A stretch of 43,015 nucleotides of DNA from Streptomyces sp. NK15101 (GCF_020400725.1 NZ_JAINVG010000067.1:1-43015), one strand, 5' to 3'. Counted from the stretch's first letter, positions 31,697-39,758 are shown. Numbers and translations are program-made. The notes: generated by a model not told the origin, from the sequence alone.

Positions 31697-33022
31697 GTGA
31701 GCGAGTCGAACACGGCCCGGAGCGTCAGCGGCGAGGACGAGGTGGTGGACCTCTGTCGCGACCTCATCCGCATCGACACCAGCAACTACGGCGACCACTC
31801 CGGCCCGGGAGAGCGGGCGGCGGCCGAGTACGTCGCCGAGAAGCTCGCGGAGGTCGGACTCGAGCCGAAGATCATCGAATCGCACAAGGGGCGCGCCTCC
31901 ACCGTCGCCCGGATCGAGGGCGAGGACCCGTCGCGTCCGGCCCTGCTCATCCACGGCCACACCGACGTCGTCCCGGCCAACGCCGAGGACTGGACCCACC
32001 ACCCCTTCTCCGGCGAGGTCGCCGACGGCTGCGTCTGGGGCCGCGGGGCCGTCGACATGAAGGACATGGACGCGATGACCCTCGCGGTCGTCCGCGACCG
32101 GCTGCGCAGCGGCCGCAGGCCCCCGCGCGACGTCGTCCTCGCCTTCCTCGCCGACGAGGAGGCCGGCGGCACCTACGGCGCCCGGCACCTGGTCGACAAG
32201 CACCGCGACCTCTTCGAGGGCGTCACCGAGGCGATCGGCGAGGTCGGCGGCTTCTCCTTCACGGTCAACGAGAACCTGCGGCTCTACCTGGTCGAGACGG
32301 CCCAGAAGGGCATGCACTGGATGCGGCTGACCGTCGAGGGCACGGCCGGCCACGGCTCCATGACCAACGACGACAACGCCATCACGGAGCTCTGCGAGGC
32401 CGTGGGCCGCCTCGGCCGCCACCAGTGGCCGGTGAGGGTCACCAAGACCGTACGGAGCTTCCTCGACGAGCTGTCGGACGCCCTCGGCACCCCGCTCGAC
32501 CCGGAGGACATGGACGCCACCCTCGCCAAGCTCGGCGGCATCGCCAAGATGGTCGGCGCCACCCTCCGCAACTCGGCCGCCCCGACGATGCTCGGCGCCG
32601 GCTACAAGGTGAACGTGATCCCCGGCCAGGCCACGGCGCACGTCGACGGCCGCTTCCTGCCCGGCTACGAGCAGGAGTTCCTGGCCGACCTCGACCGGAT
32701 CCTCGGCCCCCGTGTGAAGCGCGAGGACGTGCACGGCGACAAGGCCCTGGAGACCAGCTTCGACGGCGCCCTGGTGGACGCCATGCAGTTGGCGCTGCGC
32801 GCCGAGGACCCGATCGCCCGCGCCGTGCCGTACATGCTGTCCGGCGGCACCGACGCCAAGTCCTTCGACGACCTCGGCATCCGCTGCTTCGGCTTCGCCC
32901 CGCTCCAGCTGCCGCCGGAGCTCGACTTCGCCGGCATGTTCCACGGCGTGGACGAGCGGGTCCCGGTGGACGGCCTCAAGTTCGGCGTCCGCGTCCTGGA
33001 CCGTTTCCTCGACGCCTGCTGA
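31697..33022 (+). CDS. M20-family metallopeptidase
   Basis: A 441-aa zinc peptidase or deacylase of the M20 (dipeptidase/ArgE/DapE-like) family, acting in the cytoplasm on small peptides or N-acyl amino acids. Metal-site motifs: LLIHGHTDVVPA, GRGAVDMKDMDAM, the catalytic glutamates in FLADEEAGGTYG, and the C-terminal FAGMFHGVDERVP histidine. The dimerisation domain includes EGTAGHGSM. GTG 31697 has GGGAGGA six bases upstream. The gene lies between tRNA-Leu and chpH; nothing in its surroundings identifies a substrate. Confidence 0.92.
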   Translation: MSESNTARSVSGEDEVVDLCRDLIRIDTSNYGDHSGPGERAAAEYVAEKLAEVGLEPKIIESHKGRASTVARIEGEDPSRPALLIHGHTDVVPANAEDWTHHPFSGEVADGCVWGRGAVDMKDMDAMTLAVVRDRLRSGRRPPRDVVLAFLADEEAGGTYGARHLVDKHRDLFEGVTEAIGEVGGFSFTVNENLRLYLVETAQKGMHWMRLTVEGTAGHGSMTNDDNAITELCEAVGRLGRHQWPVRVTKTVRSFLDELSDALGTPLDPEDMDATLAKLGGIAKMVGATLRNSAAPTMLGAGYKVNVIPGQATAHVDGRFLPGYEQEFLADLDRILGPRVKREDVHGDKALETSFDGALVDAMQLALRAEDPIARAVPYMLSGGTDAKSFDDLGIRCFGFAPLQLPPELDFAGMFHGVDERVPVDGLKFGVRVLDRFLDAC

Positions 33023-33074
33023 ATTCGCCCACGCGTTTGCGTGTGACCGGAAAGAGTGAATGAACTCAAGGGCT

Positions 33075-33102
33075 CGTAGCCCTCATGATTCCCCCTCGTT
33101 AC
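33075..33102 (+). promoter_or_regulatory. Possible BldN-type promoter of chpH
   Basis: CGTAGC (33075-33080), a 16-base spacer, and CGTTAC (33097-33102). From memory the sigma-BldN consensus is CGTAAC-N16-CGTTGA, and chaplin genes belong to its regulon. Start would be near 33109, 42 bases before the chpH ATG. Confidence 0.5.
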
Positions 33103-33150
33103 AGGTGGTGCGGTCCGCGGCTGGGGCCGCATTGCCAACTAGGAGGAATA

Positions 33151-33384
33151 ATGATCAAGAAGGTCGTCGCTGCTGCGGCTGCCACCGGCGGTCTCGTTCT
33201 CGCGGGTGCGGGCATGGCCGTTGCCGACGCGGGTGCCCAGGGTGCCGCCATCGGTTCCCCCGGCGTGCTCTCGGGCAACGTCGTCCAGGTGCCGGTTCAC
33301 ATCCCCGTGAACGTGTGCGGCAACACGGTCTCCGTGATCGGCCTGCTGAACCCCGCCTTCGGCAACACCTGCATCAACGCCTGA
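33151..33384 (+). CDS. chpH: Short chaplin ChpH
   Basis: A 77-aa secreted amyloid-forming protein that coats aerial hyphae and lowers surface tension. Residues 1-25 are a signal peptide (MIKKVVAAAAATGGLVLAGAGMAVADA). The mature part is one chaplin domain, with SPGVLSGNVVQVPVHIPVNVCGNTVSVIGLLNPAFGNTC and the two conserved cysteines that form a disulphide. ATG 33151 follows AGGAGG by 6 bases. It is followed by a strong hairpin and then the long chaplin gene, the same order as chpH-chpC in S. coelicolor (from memory). Naming as chpH rather than another short chaplin rests on this order. Confidence 0.93.
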   Translation: MIKKVVAAAAATGGLVLAGAGMAVADAGAQGAAIGSPGVLSGNVVQVPVHIPVNVCGNTVSVIGLLNPAFGNTCINA

Positions 33385-33418
33385 CGTCGTGCCTCGCCCC
33401 GTGAGGGTGTGAGCCGGT

Positions 33419-33455
33419 CCGGCCCCGGAGTGCGTGCCATGCACTCCGGGGCCGG
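33419..33455 (+). terminator. 15-bp perfect hairpin between chpH and chpC
   Basis: CCGGCCCCGGAGTGC (33419-33433), loop GTGCCAT, exact complement 33441-33455, 34 bases after the chpH stop. It suggests separate transcription of the two chaplin genes. Confidence 0.75.
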
Positions 33456-33524
33456 TGGCCATTTCCGCCCCGGGCCGTCCGCCCGGTGGCACTCTTTCGA
33501 AGCCGAGCAGGCAGGGAACAAGCT

Positions 33525-34355
33525 ATGCGACAGGTCACGCGCAAGGGCCTTATCACCGTCGCGGCCGCCGGAGGCGTTTTCGCCGCCGTCGGCGGCGGAT
33601 ATGCGCACGCCGATTCCGGTGCGAACGGTACGGCCATGAATTCCCCGGGCGTCGCGTCCGGAAACTCCGTCCAGGTCCCGGTGCACGCGCCGGTGAACGC
33701 CTGCGGGAACACCGTCAACGTCATCGGGCTGCTCAATCCGGCCTTCGGCAACACGTGCGCCAACACCTCCCCGTCCGGCGGCGGCTCCTCCGTCGGTGGG
33801 CACACGTCCAACTCTCCCGGTGTGGGCTCCGGCAACACCGTCGAGGTGCCGGTCGACGTCCCGGTGAACGTCTGCGGCAACAACGTCACGGGCGTCGGCC
33901 TGGGCAACGCCGTCACGGGCAACGACTGCGCGAACGGCGGGGACACGGGCTACGGGGAGGAAGAGCCGGGCAATCCTGGGAACCCGGGCAACCCTGGGAA
34001 CCCGGGCAACCCTGGCAACCCTGGGAACCCGGGCAACCCTGGCAACCCTGGGAACCCGGGCAACCCTGGCAACCCCGGGAACCCGGGCAACCCTGGCAAC
34101 CCCGGGAACCCGGGCAACCCTGGCAACCCGGGCAATCCTGGGAACCCCGGCACCCCCGGCCACCCGGGCACCCCCGGCACCCCCGGCAACGAGGGCGGGC
34201 CGAACACTCCCGGTACCCACGTGGTCACTCCGCCGCGTGCCGTCGAGGAGCTCGCCGAGACCGGCTCCGGTCCGCTCGGCGTGATCGTCCCCGCCGGTGC
34301 CGGACTGCTGCTCGCCGGCTCGTTGATCTACCGCCGCGCCCGCAGCGCCGCCTGA
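33525..34355 (+). CDS. chpC: Long chaplin with (Gly-Asn-Pro)20 linker and LAETG sorting signal
   Basis: A 276-aa cell-wall-anchored chaplin. It has a signal peptide (GLITVAAAGGVFAAVGGGYAHA), two chaplin domains (SPGVASGNSVQVPVHAPVNACGN ... NTC and SPGVGSGNTVEVPVDVPVNVCGN ... DC), each with two cysteines, then a linker of exactly 20 GNP triplets (33969-34148) followed by GTPGHPGTPGTPGN. The end is LAETG, a hydrophobic helix and RRARS: the LAXTG signal of the class E sortases that anchor long chaplins. The second chaplin domain is divergent (NVTGVGLGNAVTGNDC). ATG 33525 with CAGGGAA upstream; an in-frame upstream start at 33486 is less likely. Confidence 0.92.
   Translation: MRQVTRKGLITVAAAGGVFAAVGGGYAHADSGANGTAMNSPGVASGNSVQVPVHAPVNACGNTVNVIGLLNPAFGNTCANTSPSGGGSSVGGHTSNSPGVGSGNTVEVPVDVPVNVCGNNVTGVGLGNAVTGNDCANGGDTGYGEEEPGNPGNPGNPGNPGNPGNPGNPGNPGNPGNPGNPGNPGNPGNPGNPGNPGNPGNPGNPGNPGTPGHPGTPGTPGNEGGPNTPGTHVVTPPRAVEELAETGSGPLGVIVPAGAGLLLAGSLIYRRARSAA
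33969..34148 (+). repeat. 20 tandem 9-bp repeats encoding GNP
   Basis: Codon-perfect repeats of GGC/GGG-AAC/AAT-CCT/CCG/CCC inside the long chaplin gene, 180 bases with no interruption. The third-position variation has an 18-27-base higher-order pattern, which points to growth by slippage or unequal exchange. Confidence 0.95.
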
Positions 34356-34381
34356 GCCGCCGCGCTCACGCACCACGCACA

Positions 34382-34408
34382 GGGGCCCCGCACACCGCGG
34401 GGCCCCTT
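34382..34408 (+). terminator. Terminator hairpin after the long chaplin
   Basis: GGGGCCCCGC (34382-34391), loop ACACC, GCGGGGCCCC (34397-34406), then TT. It lies between the chaplin stop and the convergent DUF5703 gene. Confidence 0.75.
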
Positions 34409-34437
34409 CCCGTTGTCTTCTCGTTGTCCGGTTCCGG

Positions 34438-34626
34438 CTACCAGGTCGCCCGGACCTGGCGGATGATCCGCCGCTTCAGCCGCACTCTGCGGCTCCCGTC
34501 CCGGTGCAGGCTCAGACGGTCCAACTCCCAGTGTCCGTACTCGGCATGGTCGGTCAGCAGCCGCGTGGCCTCCTTGCGGGAGACGCCGCGCGGCACGTAC
34601 ACGTCGACAAATTCGTATTCCGGCAT
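34438..34626 (-). CDS. DUF5703-family small protein
   Basis: A 62-aa protein: MPEYEFVDVYVPRGVSRKEATRLLTDHAEYGHWELDRL and then a basic tail with RRVRLKRRIIRQ. This is the small conserved actinobacterial DUF5703 family, present next to the chaplin pair in related genomes as I recall. Function unknown. It is cytoplasmic, with no signal peptide or membrane segment. ATG 34626. Divergent from the 219-aa gene at 34674. Confidence 0.88.
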   Translation of the reverse strand: MPEYEFVDVYVPRGVSRKEATRLLTDHAEYGHWELDRLSLHRDGSRRVRLKRRIIRQVRATW

Positions 34627-34673
34627 CGCATCTATTGTGCGGGCACGGGCCCGGTACGGATAGCGTCTGTCCC

Positions 34674-35333
34674 ATGTCTGATGCTGCGCAGCCCACCGCT
34701 GCCGAGGTACGTGCCGCCGCCGAGGCGGTCAAGACCGCACTGGACCGTCACCTCGCGGCGGTCGAACGCCGCACGGGAGACGACGACACGGCCGTCTACG
34801 AGGCCTTCAACGCCCTCGCCGCGGCCGCCGAGACGTACGACGAACTCCTCTACGACCGCTACGACGAGGTCACCCCCTTCGAGATCCCCGGCGCCGACGG
34901 CAACCTGCCGCCGTACGCCGGACCTGACGAACCTCACGCCCTCAGCCTTCTGATCCGCCGCGACTACGCCGTCGCCGAACCGCAGCGGCTGCTCGCCCAG
35001 GCCCGCCGCGTCGCCGAGCTCGACGACGACGCGGACACCCGCGCGGCCGCCAAGGCCGGCGTCTCGCCGCTCGCCGCCCTCGGCGTGCTCTTCGGCGAGT
35101 ACGAGCCGGACGAGATCGCCTCCCGGCACAAGGAGTTCGGTCTGGAGGAGGGGGACTCCACGCTCTGGGTCACCGCCGCCGAGGAGCTCCCGGAACCGGG
35201 GGAATGGCTGGCCGCCCCCTTCGACCACGCCGACCCCGAGCGGATCGTCTGCCGCTTCGACGTCAGCTCCGTCTTCGACGAGGAGGACGAGGACGAGCCC
35301 GTGGACGCGGGAGCCCGCGGCGCGGACGCCTGA
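34674..35333 (+). CDS. Conserved actinobacterial protein of unknown function
   Basis: A 219-aa acidic soluble protein. I do not recognise a named domain. The first half is helical (AEVRAAAEAVKTALDRHLAAVERR ... VYEAFNALAAAAETYDELLYDRYDEVTPFEIP), followed by SLLIRRDYAVAEPQRLLAQARR and an alpha/beta end, with an Asp/Glu-rich tail (DEEDEDEPVDAG). It resembles proteins found throughout Streptomyces as plain hypotheticals. No ribosome site precedes ATG 34674, and TAGCGT at 34661-34666 suggests a leaderless transcript. A strong hairpin follows. Confidence 0.82.
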   Translation: MSDAAQPTAAEVRAAAEAVKTALDRHLAAVERRTGDDDTAVYEAFNALAAAAETYDELLYDRYDEVTPFEIPGADGNLPPYAGPDEPHALSLLIRRDYAVAEPQRLLAQARRVAELDDDADTRAAAKAGVSPLAALGVLFGEYEPDEIASRHKEFGLEEGDSTLWVTAAEELPEPGEWLAAPFDHADPERIVCRFDVSSVFDEEDEDEPVDAGARGADA

Positions 35334-35334
35334 C

Positions 35335-35389
35335 GGAACGCGGGAGGGCCGGGACACCGCGGATGGTGTCCCGGCCCTCCCGTCGTTCC
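35335..35389. terminator. Long bidirectional hairpin (18-bp perfect core)
   Basis: CGGGAGGGCCGGGACACC (35341-35358), loop GCGGAT, exact complement 35365-35382, extended by GGAACG/CGTTCC (35335-35340 and 35384-35389) with one bulged T. It fills the gap between two convergent stop codons. Confidence 0.85.
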
Positions 35390-35393
35390 GGGT

Positions 35394-37544
35394 CTACTCC
35401 CCGTCGGCGGCCAGCAGCGCCTCCAGGAGCGGCCTCAGCCGCGTCGTACGCTCCGGGGCCACCCCCTCGGCCACCGCGCGGGGCAGCGCCTGGTCCGCGC
35501 CGTGCACGACCGACAGATGGCGCTCCGCCCGGCCGAAGGCCGTGTACACCCACGGCCGGCTCAGGCCGGCCGCCGCGTCCCCCGGCAGCACCACGACCAC
35601 CGCGGGCCAGCGCGTCCCGGCCGCCTGGTGTGCGGTGAGCGCCCAGCCGTGCCGCAGCTCCGGCTCCACCCGCTCCTTCGGTACGAGGAGCTCGTCGCGC
35701 CCGCAGCGCAGCCGCAGCCCCTCGGCGTCGGCCGAGAGCACCGTCCCCGTCACCGTGCGTCCCGGCGCGGGCGCGTACGCCACCCGGTCCCCGGGGTCGT
35801 AGCCGCCGAACCGGCCGGGCCCGGGGTTGAGCCGCTGCTTCAGGGCGGCGTTCAGCGCGCGCGTGCCGGCGGAGCCGCCGTGGCCGACCGTGACGACCTG
35901 CGTCTGCTCGGACGGCACCCCGATCGCCCGGGGCACCGAGTCCGCCACCAGCTGGACCGTGCGGTGCACGGCCTCGCCCGCGTCCCGCACCGGGACGATC
36001 ACGACCTCCTTGCCGGGGGCCTCGACCCGGTTCAGCTCGCCGACGCCGATGCCCGACACCAGCTCGCCGAGCGGTCCCGGGTCGGGGACGCGGGAGGCGA
36101 TCCGCGGACACACCCGGGACGCGAGCACGTCCGCGAAGACCCGGCCCGCGCCCGGCGCGCCGAGCACCTCCGGATCGCCGCTCAGCACCAGACGGCAGCT
36201 GTCCGGCAGCGACTCCACGAGCATCGCGCCCGTCTCCACGTCCAGCTGCGGGGCGTCGAGGACCACGAGCAGGTCCAGGGCGAAGGCGCCGTCCTCGTCC
36301 CGGCCGGGACCGGCCGTGCCGGACAGCAGCTCGGCGACCGTCACCGCCTCGGCCCCGGCGGCGCCGAGCGCGCTGCGCCCGCCGTCCGTGTGGACGGCCA
36401 CCAGGGCGCGCAGCCCCCGCTCGCGGGCCGCCGCGGCGAGCGCCACCGGCTCGGCGCGGGCGGCCTCCCCGCCCGTGTGCAGGACGAGCCCGTGCGCCCC
36501 GGCGGCGCGCTCCAGCTCGCCGCCCTCCCAGGCCTCGGCCGTCGCCGTCCTGACCAGCCGGGCGAGACCGTCCGCGAGGCTCTCCTCCGCCAACGCGTAC
36601 CGGTCGAGTCCGAGCAGCACGGGCGCGGCGGGCTCCCGCTCCGCGGCGGGCGCGGACGCCTCCTCGACGTCCTCGTCGTCGGGCTCCTCCGCCGTCTCCT
36701 CCTCCTGGAAGAGGAGGACCGCACCCTCGGAGACCGCCGTCTCGACCGCCTGCTCCGGATCGGGCACCGCGTGACCGGCGAGCCCGGCGCGCACGGCCTC
36801 GACCTCCAGCGCCGTGTGCCCCTGGACGGCGGCCCGCTCCAGGAGCCACACGGTCAGGGCGACCGCGCGGCGCGGGTCGCCGGGGCCGCACGCGGGGCCG
36901 AGCAGTGCCCGCGCGAAACCGTCGGCCTGCTCCGGCCGGACCCCCGGCACGGCGAGCAGCTGCCACGGGTCCTCGCGCAGCGCCGGGGCCGCGCCCTCGC
37001 CGAGGACGGCGGCGACCCGGCCGGCCAGCGCCTCCGGGGCGCCGCCCGCGGCGAGGACCTCGCGGACGGCGGCCGTGGTGCCGGGGGCCGGGGCCGTCGG
37101 CCGCTCCGGTGCGGGGGGCCGCACGGCCGTCGCCGGGGCCGGCCCGGCGGCGGGGCGGCGGGGCGCGGGCTCGGGTGCCTCGTAGAACGCGCTGCCCGAG
37201 GCGGTGCCGCCCTCGACGGCCCGGACGGCGGCGAGGAGGTCGGCCGCGGTGCCGCTCAGCTTGGCGCCGCTCGCCACCGAGCCGCTCTTCCCGGCCTTCC
37301 GGGCCTCGATCCTGGCCCGCAGCTCGCGCTGCGCGGCGAGCTCGGCCTGCGCCTCGCTCACCTCGGGCACGTCGGCGTCCCCGGCGGCCTCCGCCTTCCC
37401 GTCGTCGGCCGGCCCGGCGTCGGGCTCCTCGGCGGAATCCGGTCCCCCGGACGTGTCGGGGGCCGGGGTCCCGGCGGCTTCCTCCCGCAGGTCCTCGGTG
37501 GGCTCCGCGGCCTCGGGCGCGGTCTCCCCGGAAGGCTCGGTCAC
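35394..37544 (-). CDS. RecD2-like helicase homologue with degenerate ATPase motifs
   Basis: A 716-aa protein. Residues 1-160 are acidic and Pro/Ala-rich. A helix-hairpin-helix (LLAVPGVRPEQADGFA, 196-211) and two RecA-like regions follow in RecD2 order. The second region keeps recognisable RecD2 blocks: RLVLSGDPEVLGAPGAGRVFADVLAS (451-476), ALTAHQAAGTRWPAVVVVLP (635-654) and WVYTAFGRAERHLSVV (665-680). The ATP site is gone: the Walker A position reads TGGEAARAEP (357-366) with no GKT, and Walker B reads VVLDAP (427-432) in place of DEAS. It is therefore unlikely to be a helicase. GTG 37544 overlaps the aldo/keto reductase stop by 4 bases (coupled). Role unknown; DNA binding is plausible from the HhH. 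Confidence 0.82.
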   Translation of the reverse strand: MTEPSGETAPEAAEPTEDLREEAAGTPAPDTSGGPDSAEEPDAGPADDGKAEAAGDADVPEVSEAQAELAAQRELRARIEARKAGKSGSVASGAKLSGTAADLLAAVRAVEGGTASGSAFYEAPEPAPRRPAAGPAPATAVRPPAPERPTAPAPGTTAAVREVLAAGGAPEALAGRVAAVLGEGAAPALREDPWQLLAVPGVRPEQADGFARALLGPACGPGDPRRAVALTVWLLERAAVQGHTALEVEAVRAGLAGHAVPDPEQAVETAVSEGAVLLFQEEETAEEPDDEDVEEASAPAAEREPAAPVLLGLDRYALAEESLADGLARLVRTATAEAWEGGELERAAGAHGLVLHTGGEAARAEPVALAAAARERGLRALVAVHTDGGRSALGAAGAEAVTVAELLSGTAGPGRDEDGAFALDLLVVLDAPQLDVETGAMLVESLPDSCRLVLSGDPEVLGAPGAGRVFADVLASRVCPRIASRVPDPGPLGELVSGIGVGELNRVEAPGKEVVIVPVRDAGEAVHRTVQLVADSVPRAIGVPSEQTQVVTVGHGGSAGTRALNAALKQRLNPGPGRFGGYDPGDRVAYAPAPGRTVTGTVLSADAEGLRLRCGRDELLVPKERVEPELRHGWALTAHQAAGTRWPAVVVVLPGDAAAGLSRPWVYTAFGRAERHLSVVHGADQALPRAVAEGVAPERTTRLRPLLEALLAADGE

Positions 37545-38518
37545 AAGGTGCTCCAGTCGTGATCCGGATAGCGGTGCACGGGCGCCGACACATCGTCCAG
37601 CGCCCGACAGATCTCGTCAGGAAGACTAAGCGCCTCCACTGACAGAGCGGCCGTGAGCTGCCGCGCCGTGCGCGCCCCGACGATCGGAGCGGTCACGCCG
37701 GGCCGATCGCGGACCCACGCGAGCGCCACGTGGAGCGGGGTCGTCGCGAGCCCGTCGGCCGCCGTCGCCACCGCGTCCACGATCCGGCTCGCCGCCTCGT
37801 CCAGGTACGGCTCCACGAAGGGCGCCATCGTCTCCGAGGCGCCGCGCGAGTCCGTCGGCGTGCCGCTGCGGTACTTCCCCGTCAGGACCCCGCGTCCCAG
37901 CGGGGACGAGGGCAGCAGGCCTATGCCGAGGTCCATCGCGGCGGGCAGCACCTCCCGCTCGACGCCCCGCTGGAGCAGCGAGTACTCCAGCTGCGCGCCG
38001 GCGAGCCGGGTGCGGTCGCCGCCCAGCTGCCAGGTGCCCGCCTTGGCGAGCTGCCAGCCGCAGAAGTTCGACACGCCCGCGTACCGCGCCCGCCCGCTGC
38101 GCACGGCGATGTCGAGGGCCTGGAGCGACTCCTCCAGGGGCGTGTACGGGTCGAAGGCGTGCAGCTGCCACAGGTCCACGTGGTCCGTGCCCAGGCGGGC
38201 CAGGGAGGCGTCGAGCGCGGCGAGCAGGTGCCCGCGAGAGCCGTCCGTGCGCCGGTCGGGGTCGGGGACGCTGCCGGCCTTGGTCGACAGGACGAGGTCC
38301 TGCCGGGGCACCAGGCGTTCCATCAGGCGCCCGAGCAGATACTCCGCCTCGCCCCCGCCGTACACGTCGGCGGTGTCCACGAGCGTGCCGCCCGCCTCCC
38401 AGAACGCCTTCAACTGCTCGGCGGCGTCGTGCTCGTCGGTGTCCCGGCCCCAGGTGAGGGTGCCGAGTCCGATGCGCGACACACGCAGGCCGGTACGTCC
38501 GAGATGCCTCTGCTCCAT
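37541..38518 (-). CDS. Aldo/keto reductase
   Basis: A 325-aa NADPH-dependent (beta/alpha)8-barrel reductase. The catalytic tetrad is complete: D48 and Y53 in VDTADVYGGGEAE, K80 in VLSTKAG, H120 in DLWQLHAFD; the cofactor region LPSSPLGRGVLTGKY and VGARTARQL is typical of the AKR11/12-like bacterial group. ATG 38518. Substrate unknown (a carbonyl or sugar derivative). Translationally coupled through a GTGA overlap to the RecD2-like gene downstream. Confidence 0.92.
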   Translation of the reverse strand: MEQRHLGRTGLRVSRIGLGTLTWGRDTDEHDAAEQLKAFWEAGGTLVDTADVYGGGEAEYLLGRLMERLVPRQDLVLSTKAGSVPDPDRRTDGSRGHLLAALDASLARLGTDHVDLWQLHAFDPYTPLEESLQALDIAVRSGRARYAGVSNFCGWQLAKAGTWQLGGDRTRLAGAQLEYSLLQRGVEREVLPAAMDLGIGLLPSSPLGRGVLTGKYRSGTPTDSRGASETMAPFVEPYLDEAASRIVDAVATAADGLATTPLHVALAWVRDRPGVTAPIVGARTARQLTAALSVEALSLPDEICRALDDVSAPVHRYPDHDWSTL

Positions 38519-38575
38519 GGGCGCGAGAGTACTGGCCAGGGCACCACGCGGAGAGAGCCTGTGGACAACCGTGTC

Positions 38576-38634
38576 CTGACGGATGGCCCGTCCCCGCGCT
38601 AGAGTCCGGCCGAAGAGACGTTACCGATGGGTAA
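38576..38634 (+). promoter_or_regulatory. Promoter and TTACC-GATG-GGTAA operator candidate of LLM gene
   Basis: CTGACG (38576-38581), 18 bases, TAGAGT (38600-38605) gives a start near 38612. The dyad TTACCGATGGGTAA (38621-38634) lies between that start and the ATG at 38647. Such TTACC/GGTAA dyads are seen before acyl-CoA-metabolism genes controlled by TetR regulators in actinobacteria (from memory). Confidence 0.6.
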
Positions 38635-38646
38635 GGGGTGCGTGGA

Positions 38647-39696
38647 ATGCGGCTCGGCATCAACCTCGGCTACTGGGGCGCCGGCATGGACGGCGACAAC
38701 CTCGCCGTCGCCCAGGAGGCGGACCGCCTCGGCTACGACGTCTGCTGGGCCGCGGAGGCCTACGGCTCCGACGCCCCCACCGTCCTCGCCTGGGTCGCGG
38801 CGAAGACCGAGCGGATCGACGTCGGCTCCGCGATCATGCAGATCCCGGCCCGCCAGCCCGCCATGACGGCGATGACGGCGGCCACCCTCGACTCGCTCAC
38901 CGGCGGCCGCTTCCGCCTCGGCCTCGGCGTCTCCGGCCCGCAGGTCTCCGAGGGCTGGTACGGCGTGAAGTTCGACAAGCCGCTCGCCCGGACCCGCGAG
39001 TACGTCGAGATCGTCCGCAAGGCCATGACCCGGGAGCGGCTCAGCTACGACGGCGAGCACTGGACCCTGCCGCTCCCCGGCGGCCCCGGCAAGCCGATCA
39101 AGCTCACCGTCCACCCCCAGCGCGAGCACATCCCGCTCTACATCGCCGCCATCGGGCCGAAGAACCTGGAGCAGACCGGCGAGATCGCCGACGGGGCCCT
39201 GCTGATCTTCCCCTCCGCCGAGCACCTGGAGGAGACCGCGCTGCGGCACCTGCGCGCGGGCCGCGAGAAGGCCGGCCTGACCATGGACGGCTTCGACGTC
39301 TGTCCCACCCTGCCGCTCGCCCTCGGCGACGACGTGACCGCGCTCGCCGACGTCTTCCGCCCGTACACCGCGCTGTACGTCGGCGGCATGGGCAGCCGCA
39401 AGCAGAACTTCTACAACCAGCTCGCCCAGCGCATGGGGTACGAGAAGGAGGCCGCCGAGATCCAGGACAAGTACCTGGCCGGCGACAAGACCGGGGCCGC
39501 GGCCGCCGTGCCCCACTCCCTGATCGACCAGACCGCGCTGCTCGGCTCCGTCGAGCGGATCGCCGAGCGGATGACGGCCTACGCGGAGGCCGGGGTCACC
39601 ACCCTCACCCTCGCGCCGGCCGGCTTCACCCTGGACGAACGCCTCGCGGCCCTGCGGGCGGGCGTCGAGGCGATGGAGCGCGCGGGCCTGGCCTAG
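38647..39696 (+). CDS. LLM-class F420-dependent oxidoreductase (Rv3520c-like)
   Basis: A 349-aa luciferase-like barrel protein: MRLGINLGYWGAGMD, GYDVCWAAEAYGSDAPT, TGGRFRLGLGVSGPQVSEGWYGVKFDKPLARTREYVEI, and PLYIAAIGPKNLE. These blocks are of the family of mycobacterial Rv3520c, predicted to use coenzyme F420. In mycobacteria the family sits with lipid/steroid genes, and the dyad upstream here would fit acyl-CoA-linked control; the substrate remains unknown. ATG 38647 has AAGGGG 9 bases upstream; GTG 38638 is in frame but less well placed. Confidence 0.9.
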   Translation: MRLGINLGYWGAGMDGDNLAVAQEADRLGYDVCWAAEAYGSDAPTVLAWVAAKTERIDVGSAIMQIPARQPAMTAMTAATLDSLTGGRFRLGLGVSGPQVSEGWYGVKFDKPLARTREYVEIVRKAMTRERLSYDGEHWTLPLPGGPGKPIKLTVHPQREHIPLYIAAIGPKNLEQTGEIADGALLIFPSAEHLEETALRHLRAGREKAGLTMDGFDVCPTLPLALGDDVTALADVFRPYTALYVGGMGSRKQNFYNQLAQRMGYEKEAAEIQDKYLAGDKTGAAAAVPHSLIDQTALLGSVERIAERMTAYAEAGVTTLTLAPAGFTLDERLAALRAGVEAMERAGLA

Positions 39697-39717
39697 GGGC
39701 CTGTCCGGGAAGCACTG

Positions 39718-39758
39718 CGGCCGTGGTGGGGGCTCGGGGGTCTTCCCCGCCACGGCCG
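39718..39758 (+). terminator. 14-bp hairpin after LLM gene
   Basis: CGGCCGTGGTGGGG (39718-39731) pairs with CCCCGCCACGGCCG (39745-39758) with a single G-T pair. It ends the LLM transcript 21 bases after the stop. Confidence 0.65.

Noticed and set aside
33950..34228. Minus-strand frame encoding a Gly-Leu-Pro repeat opposite the chaplin linker
   Set aside because: It is the reverse reading of the GNP repeat and has no start signals.
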